Shown piece by piece: positions 59,301-64,000 of a stretch of DNA of 64,000 nucleotides; position 1 is the first letter of the stretch, and every line of letters begins with the position of its first letter. Below the pieces are notes generated by a model. It saw only the letters and a program-made list of their open reading frames with translations. It was not told the DNA's origin and ran no database searches. Position numbers and translations under genes: made by a program. The DNA is from an uncultured Bacteroides sp. Its GTDB lineage: Bacteria > Bacteroidota > Bacteroidia > Bacteroidales > Bacteroidaceae. The stretch spans positions 1 through 64,000 of the forward strand of contig CAQOGY010000016.1 of the NCBI GenBank assembly GCA_948847595.1, given 5' to 3'.

Positions 59301-61268
59301 ATGAGAAAATTAAAAAATCATCCGTCCGCAGACCAATTGGAGTCGTATGACAAATATCCATGCTATGATGGAAATGATCTCGAATTGGTCTATACACCCG
59401 AACAATCCGTTTTTACACTTTGGGCGCCGAGCGCGGACAGGGTTCGTTTAAACCTGTACCCCGCCGGCGAAGGTGAAGAAAAGGAAGAACAACTGGATAT
59501 GGACATGGCAGAGGATGGTACCTGGCGTATCAATGTCGACCGTGACCTGAAAGGTTCTTTCTACACCTTCCAAATAAAGAAAGACGGCAAATGGCTGGAC
59601 GAAACGCCCGGCATTTGGGCTAAAGCTGTCGGTATCAATGGTAACCGTGCGGCTGTAATCGACTGGAATGAAACGAATCCGGAAGATTGGGAGTCCGACC
59701 AGCCCCCCGAACTGAAGATGTATTCCGACATTATTCTCTATGAATTGCATCATCGCGATTTTAGTATTGATCCGAATTCGGGCATCAAGAATAAAGGAAA
59801 GTTCCTGGCTCTGACGGAAACCGGAACCAAGACACCCGAAGGGGAAACTTCCGGCTTAGATCACTTGAAAGAACTGGGCGTTACACATATCCATATCCTG
59901 CCTTCATTTGATTTCGCCACGGTAGATGAGACGAGACTGGAAGAAAATAAATATAATTGGGGATATGACCCGAAAAATTACAATGTGCCTGATGGAAGTT
60001 ATTCCACCGACCCGGCTAATCCCGTCACCCGCATCCGTGAGTTTAAAGAAATGGTGAAGAGCCTACATCAGAACGGCTTCCGCATTGTACTCGACGTGGT
60101 ATATAACCATACCGCTTCCACCGATCATTCAAATTTCGAACTGACCGTCCCCGGATATTTTTACCGTCAAAATCCTGACGGGTCTTATTCCAATGCGTCC
60201 GGCTGCGGAAACGAGACAGCATCAGAGCGCGAAATGGTTCGCCGTTATATCATCGAATCTGTAAAGTTCTGGGCGAAAGAATACCATATCGATGGTTTCC
60301 GGTTTGACCTTATGGGGATACATGACATTGAAACGATGAACCACTTGAGAGAGGAACTGCTGAAAATTGACCCGACAATCTTCGTTTACGGTGAAGGTTG
60401 GGTAGCAGCAGATTCCCCATTGCCTTTCGAGCAGCGGGCAGTAAAGGAGAATGTCGGACGGATGGAAGGTATTGCCGTATTTAATGATGAGTTTCGGGAC
60501 GGACTGAAAGGAAGTACCTTCGACGAACAAGAACCCGGATATGCCTCCGGAAATATAAACGGGCATTTCGAACCGGTTAAATATGGTATCGTCGGCGGCA
60601 CGCAGCACCCGCAGGTAGACTATGACGGATTGCTTTATTGTGATGGTCCTTATGCCGGGGCTCCTTCGCAAATGATTAATTTCGTGTCGTGCCATGACGG
60701 ATACACTTTGGTAGACAAATTGAGGCTATCCGTAAAGGGCGAACATGCTGAAGAGGAATTACCCTCTATCGACAAATTGATACATACAGTACTTCTGACC
60801 TCACAAGGAATCCCTTTCATCCGTGGTGGCGAAGAAATCATGCAAGATAAGCAAGGAGAACCGAACAGCTACAAGTCATCAGACGCTGTCAACCAAATTG
60901 ACTGGGCTTTGAAAGCCAAGAACCGTGATTTTTTCGACTATATAAAAGGACTGATCGCACTACGTAAAGCGCATCCCGCCTTTCGTATTCCAACAGTAGA
61001 GGGATTGGAACAATGGCTTCATTTCCTTGACACGGGTGATTCCGGTGTAATTGCTTATACATTGGGCGAATATGCTAATGGAGATGAATGGAAAGAAATA
61101 TTAGTAGCTTATAATGGTAATCGGAACGAAGCAATTGTCCACCTGCCCGAGCAAGACTGGATAGTTTTTTGCAAAGATGGACAAATCAAATTGGACAGCC
61201 AAGAGCATTTGTCTGGTGGCGATATAGCTATCGCGGCTTCTTCCGCCTTGATTCTGTATAGAAACTAA
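59301..61268 (+). CDS. pulA: Type I pullulanase, GH13_14
   Basis: A 655-residue debranching enzyme that hydrolyses alpha-1,6 branch points of pullulan, starch or glycogen. An N-terminal CBM48-like domain (FTLWAPSADRVRLNLYP) precedes the barrel with the type I signature YNWGYDP. Catalytic residues are Asp336 (GFRFDLMG), Glu365 (YGEGW) and Asp466 (CHDGYT). No signal peptide is present, so it works in the cytoplasm with the divergent alpha-amylase. The mechanosensitive channel gene follows after 43 bases. Confidence 0.95.
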   Translation: MRKLKNHPSADQLESYDKYPCYDGNDLELVYTPEQSVFTLWAPSADRVRLNLYPAGEGEEKEEQLDMDMAEDGTWRINVDRDLKGSFYTFQIKKDGKWLDETPGIWAKAVGINGNRAAVIDWNETNPEDWESDQPPELKMYSDIILYELHHRDFSIDPNSGIKNKGKFLALTETGTKTPEGETSGLDHLKELGVTHIHILPSFDFATVDETRLEENKYNWGYDPKNYNVPDGSYSTDPANPVTRIREFKEMVKSLHQNGFRIVLDVVYNHTASTDHSNFELTVPGYFYRQNPDGSYSNASGCGNETASEREMVRRYIIESVKFWAKEYHIDGFRFDLMGIHDIETMNHLREELLKIDPTIFVYGEGWVAADSPLPFEQRAVKENVGRMEGIAVFNDEFRDGLKGSTFDEQEPGYASGNINGHFEPVKYGIVGGTQHPQVDYDGLLYCDGPYAGAPSQMINFVSCHDGYTLVDKLRLSVKGEHAEEELPSIDKLIHTVLLTSQGIPFIRGGEEIMQDKQGEPNSYKSSDAVNQIDWALKAKNRDFFDYIKGLIALRKAHPAFRIPTVEGLEQWLHFLDTGDSGVIAYTLGEYANGDEWKEILVAYNGNRNEAIVHLPEQDWIVFCKDGQIKLDSQEHLSGGDIAIAASSALILYRN

Positions 61269-61311
61269 GTTAAAATAATGATCATGATGTATAATTAAAA
61301 TCAAGTCGAAT

Positions 61312-62385
61312 ATGTTTGAATATGAAATTTGGGGAAATTCCGTTCAGAACTGGATCATTTCCATACTTATTATTGTTGCCGCAATTGTTATTGTAAAGTT
61401 GATAACGCTATTAAGCAAAAGAGTACTTAAACCGTTAACAGACCGGACTAAGAATCAACTGGATAATATTATCTTTTATTCTCTCGAACCGCCTTTCAAG
61501 TTTGCAATTATTCTGCTGGGTATCTGGATAGCTATTCATCGTTTGGTATATCCGGACAGCTTCGTGAAAGTAGTAGACAACATTTACCGTATTCTGATTG
61601 TATTGGATATCACTTGGGTATTCGCCCGTTTGTTCAGCGGTTTGCTTCAAGTTTACTGGGGACGCCGTTCTGACGGTCAGAATAATAAAATGCTGCCGAT
61701 TATTAAAAGGACAATCTTGGTTGTTGTCTGGATTATCGGTCTTGTGATGGCATTGAGTAATGTCGGAGTAAATATCAGCGCATTATTGGGAACCCTGGGT
61801 ATCGGTGGTATCGCATTCGCTTTGGCAGCACAAGACACGGTAAAGAATGTGTTCGGTGCCTTCACCCTTCTGACAGACAAGCCTTTCAATATCGGAGATA
61901 CCATTCGTTTCGACAGTATCGAAGGAACAGTAATCGATATAGGCATCCGGAGCACAAGAATTATGAACTATGATAAACGTATCATCACTATCCCGAACTA
62001 TAAGATTACCGACTCTTCTATCATCAACATCTCTTCCGAACCGATGCGACGGGTCGTTCTGAATCTCGGACTGACGTATGGCACAACTGCCGAAAAGATG
62101 AAAGAGGCTTTGGCAATTTTAAAAGCTCTTCCACAAAAAGTGGAAAATGTATCTTCCAGTCCATCGGATGTGGTTGCCGTCTTTACGGAATATTCCGACT
62201 CCGCACTAGGTATCATGTATATCTACTATATTAAGAAGCAAGGGGATATATTAGGAGTGACTTCGAATATGAATACGGAGATTCTGGCTTCTTTCAATAA
62301 GGCAGGACTTGAGTTTGCTTTTCCAACACGGACGGTTTATATACAAAAAGATGAGCCGGAAGATAATGGCAAAATTTCAAAATAA
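61312..62385 (+). CDS. MscS-family mechanosensitive ion channel
   Basis: A 357-residue inner-membrane channel that would release solutes on hypo-osmotic shock. About four hydrophobic helices precede the pore-lining TM3 region (ISALLGTLGIGGIAFALAAQ) and the cytoplasmic beta domain (KPFNIGDTIRFDSIEGTVID, IITIPNYKITDSSIIN). It lies just downstream of pulA and ends at a strong terminator, so the two may share a transcript; a functional link to glycogen use is not evident. Confidence 0.93.
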   Translation: MFEYEIWGNSVQNWIISILIIVAAIVIVKLITLLSKRVLKPLTDRTKNQLDNIIFYSLEPPFKFAIILLGIWIAIHRLVYPDSFVKVVDNIYRILIVLDITWVFARLFSGLLQVYWGRRSDGQNNKMLPIIKRTILVVVWIIGLVMALSNVGVNISALLGTLGIGGIAFALAAQDTVKNVFGAFTLLTDKPFNIGDTIRFDSIEGTVIDIGIRSTRIMNYDKRIITIPNYKITDSSIINISSEPMRRVVLNLGLTYGTTAEKMKEALAILKALPQKVENVSSSPSDVVAVFTEYSDSALGIMYIYYIKKQGDILGVTSNMNTEILASFNKAGLEFAFPTRTVYIQKDEPEDNGKISK

Positions 62386-62410
62386 AAGATAGTTATCCTA
62401 GCTATGTAGC

Positions 62411-62460
62411 AAAACAAATAAAGAGGATGCCTTTTGAAGGACATCCTCTTTATTTGTTTT
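62411..62460 (+). terminator. Intrinsic terminator after the MscS gene
   Basis: Perfect 19-base arms (62411-62429 and 62442-62460) with a 12-base loop. The right arm is T-rich at its end on the plus strand. It marks the last chromosomal feature before the integrated element. Confidence 0.85.
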
Positions 62461-62473
62461 ATATCCTATTTCA

Positions 62474-62496
62474 GCGGAGAGGGAGGGTTTTGAACC
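62474..62496 (-). other. Orphan tRNA 3'-end fragment, candidate att site of an integrated element
   Basis: Read on the minus strand these 23 bases look like the T-arm and acceptor end of a tRNA-Ser or tRNA-Leu (GGTTCAAAACC, then CCTCTCCGC). The T-stem cannot pair with the bases before it and no anticodon arm follows, so the gene body is absent. Such an orphan end is what tRNA-targeted integration leaves at one junction. A tyrosine recombinase gene lies about 1 kb inside. Confidence 0.5.
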
Positions 62497-62805
62497 TATA
62501 ACTCTAACCGCTTATATTTCAGCTACTTTGCTTTCAAAATTTCAAATAGGTAACGAAACAGTAACGATTTTCAACCGTTAAGCCTGTCCAACTTTGACCG
62601 CTGTTTGTCTGCCTAACTTTCGGGTTCAAAGATACGGCTTTCTTTTGAAACTCGCAAATATCTGATAATAAATATTTTTGAGTTAGTGCAAGGTGCAAGC
62701 TATATATATAAATATATACTTGCACCTTGCACTAAAAAAAAGCACTGGAGTACAAATGGTTAAAACAAAATCCGTATCTTCGTAACCAATTAAAAACTAA
62801 CATGT
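62497..62805. other. Left-end region of the integrated element: direct and inverted repeats
   Basis: No gene is supported. GTAACGA occurs twice (62550-62556 and 62561-62567), spaced 11 bases like recombinase arm sites. A perfect 17-base inverted repeat (62683-62699 and 62719-62735) surrounds an A/T-only loop; its arms contain a tandem GTGCAAG. A near-consensus TATCTTCG at 62775-62782 may be the -7 box of the TetR gene. Confidence 0.5.
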
Positions 62806-63420
62806 ATGATAATAACTAACCGTGAAGAAGTAATAGATAAAGCGTTCGGCGTATTTGTCAGGATGAACTACGAGAAAGCAAGTATCATCACGCTTGCCAA
62901 AGCCTGCGGGGTGACAAAAACGGGTATCGTTTATTATTTTCCGCACAAGCTGGATTTGTTCATGGCTGTGGCGGACAAATACGTGTTAAAAATGCACGAA
63001 CCGGGAAACAAGTTTGCCACTCCTGCCGATACGTTGGCAGAGTTCATCGGTCAATACGTGGCGGGGGTAGCCGCTTCCATGAAAAGGATTGTTGAACTGA
63101 TTGGCGACAATGGCGACCCGCATGATTGTAGCCCCAACTTCTACTACTTTCATTTCCTGTCACAAGTGCGTATGTACTATCCGGGCATCAGGCAGAAAAT
63201 CGAAAGGATGTTCAGCCACGACCATGACCTGTGGGCGAAAGTCGTGCAGAAAGCAAAAGACAGCGGGGAAATCAGGAGCGACACGGACGTGAAGAAAACG
63301 GCTACCATGTTCCGACAAATGTTTTTAGGACTGTCATACGAACAAGCATTTCTGAACGGTTTGAACGTGGACGAACTGGCAGAAAACTTTCGCTATATCT
63401 ATTCGCTGCTTAAAGCCTGA
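62806..63420 (+). CDS. TetR/AcrR-family transcriptional regulator
   Basis: A 204-residue TetR-family repressor. The N-terminal helix-turn-helix lies at about residues 24-48 (IITLAKACGVTKTGIVYYFP). The C-terminal ligand domain is unassigned and ends LAENFRYIYSLLKA. It is the first gene of the integrated element and precedes the recombinase on the same strand. An 18-base palindrome in the gap between them is a good candidate operator, suggesting it controls integration or excision. Composition is richer in G and C than the AT-rich spacer around it. Confidence 0.88.
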   Translation: MIITNREEVIDKAFGVFVRMNYEKASIITLAKACGVTKTGIVYYFPHKLDLFMAVADKYVLKMHEPGNKFATPADTLAEFIGQYVAGVAASMKRIVELIGDNGDPHDCSPNFYYFHFLSQVRMYYPGIRQKIERMFSHDHDLWAKVVQKAKDSGEIRSDTDVKKTATMFRQMFLGLSYEQAFLNGLNVDELAENFRYIYSLLKA

Positions 63421-63450
63421 TACAGTTTTGTTTTTTTAACTTCCATTATT

Positions 63451-63493
63451 TTTGAACGCATGTTCAAAATGTGGCGTTTTTGTTTTATCTTTG
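63451..63493 (+). promoter_or_regulatory. Operator palindrome and -7 box upstream of the recombinase
   Basis: TTTGAAC-GCAT-GTTCAAA (63451-63468) is a perfect inverted repeat. TATCTTTG (63486-63493) follows at -7 spacing, so the right arm covers the expected -33 region. A TetR dimer bound there would block the promoter. Confidence 0.6.
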
Positions 63494-63517
63494 GAGCATG
63501 AAGCAAAATTCAGCGAC

Positions 63518-64000
63518 ATGGATAAGGTTCAGAAACAAAGAGGAAGCATCGTGCTACACAAAGAAACAAGGGACGGTGCGGACTACATACGGATAGAATA
63601 CGCAAACAGTCAGGCTGTCGCCCGACTGCTCGCACAAGACACAGGAATAGAAATGGCTGGCAACGGCTCTGCATACATAGCATCAGCCGCTTTCAGCCTG
63701 CCGGATTTCTACGACCGCTATTCACCACACGCCTATATTGATTACAGCCGGGTTTACGTGCGGCATCCCAAACCTAAAAGGGAATACACACTGCCGAAAG
63801 GCTACCTCGAACTACTGGAACAGAAGCGTTACAGCTCCTCGACCGTCAAAACATACCGTGCCTATTTCAGCGACTTCATGGAATATCACAAGGGACGGAA
63901 CATCGACCGCCTGAAAGTGCCGGACATCAACAAGTACATACTCTATCTTGTGAACGAGAAGAAAATCTCGGTGTCGCAACAGAATATGCGCATCAACGCC
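63518..64000 (+). CDS. Tyrosine recombinase/integrase, 3'-truncated by window
   Basis: An open frame of 161 codons from ATG at 63518 to the window end. Residues 1 to about 90 form an N-terminal arm-binding-type region (MDKVQKQRGSIVLHKE). From about residue 95 a core-binding SAM-like domain begins (LPKGYLELLEQKRYSSSTVK, TYRAYFSDFMEYHKGRNID, IYLVNEKK-type helix, then NMRINA). The catalytic Arg-His-Arg-Tyr domain lies beyond the window, so activity cannot be judged. Position next to an orphan tRNA end suggests it integrated this element. Confidence 0.82.
   Translation, partial: MDKVQKQRGSIVLHKETRDGADYIRIEYANSQAVARLLAQDTGIEMAGNGSAYIASAAFSLPDFYDRYSPHAYIDYSRVYVRHPKPKREYTLPKGYLELLEQKRYSSSTVKTYRAYFSDFMEYHKGRNIDRLKVPDINKYILYLVNEKKISVSQQNMRINA

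Noticed and set aside
62474..62560. Complete tRNA gene on the minus strand
   Set aside because: Only the 3' acceptor and T-loop portion is recognisable; no T-stem pairing, anticodon arm or D-arm can be folded.
62534..62725. Minus-strand frame of 63 codons
   Set aside because: It lies within the repeat-rich end of the integrated element and includes the inverted repeat and A/T loop; no domain is seen.

Overview
The window reads as chromosomal DNA from a gut Bacteroides close to the B. thetaiotaomicron/ovatus group. The evidence is three SusC/SusD operons each with an ECF sigma factor and a FecR anti-sigma factor, many lipoproteins with DUF1735, LamG or NigD domains, Bacteroides promoters (TTTG, about 20 bases, TAnnTTTG), and a men operon with a HAD-thioesterase fusion. 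Species placement is inference.

Layout. 1-2914: pflB (5' end outside the window) and pflA. 2915-3804: gene-free, rich in inverted repeats. 3805-4468: HigB-HigA toxin-antitoxin pair. 4897-16339: sigma, FecR, SusC, SusD, a PKD/beta-propeller/GDPD lipoprotein, a periplasmic GDPD and a GlpT-like transporter. Together these suggest surface capture and cleavage of glycerophosphodiesters and import of glycerol 3-phosphate. 16586-17269: an AT-rich pair of unknown genes. 17282-19117: a second sigma factor and its membrane partner. 19282-21853: NigD-like lipoprotein, aquaporin, EamA permease. 21905-23445: divergent oxyR and dps.

23517-47417: two adjacent, paralogous polysaccharide utilization loci. 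Both are built as sigma, FecR, SusC, SusD, GH18 and DUF1735-LamG lipoprotein. The first adds an Ig-like lipoprotein; the second adds a second LamG lipoprotein, a DUF1573 protein and a GH3 enzyme. The GH18 proteins keep the DxxDxDxE motif, so an N-glycan or other GlcNAc-containing substrate is a reasonable guess. In both loci the gap between FecR and SusC carries a terminator pointing against susC, consistent with a cis-antisense small RNA.

47418-48148: a roughly 250-base imperfect palindrome and a doubtful small ORF. 48149-55168: the menaquinone operon (HAD-MenI fusion, MenF, MenD, MenB, MenC, MenE). 55253-57444: DUF488 protein and a TPR/AraC regulator. 57529-62385: cytoplasmic alpha-amylase, divergent from a small membrane ORF, type I pullulanase and an MscS channel. 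From about 62470 an integrated element begins at an orphan tRNA 3' end. It carries a TetR regulator and a tyrosine recombinase that runs off the window. No intact tRNA, no rRNA, no CRISPR array and no insertion sequence was seen.
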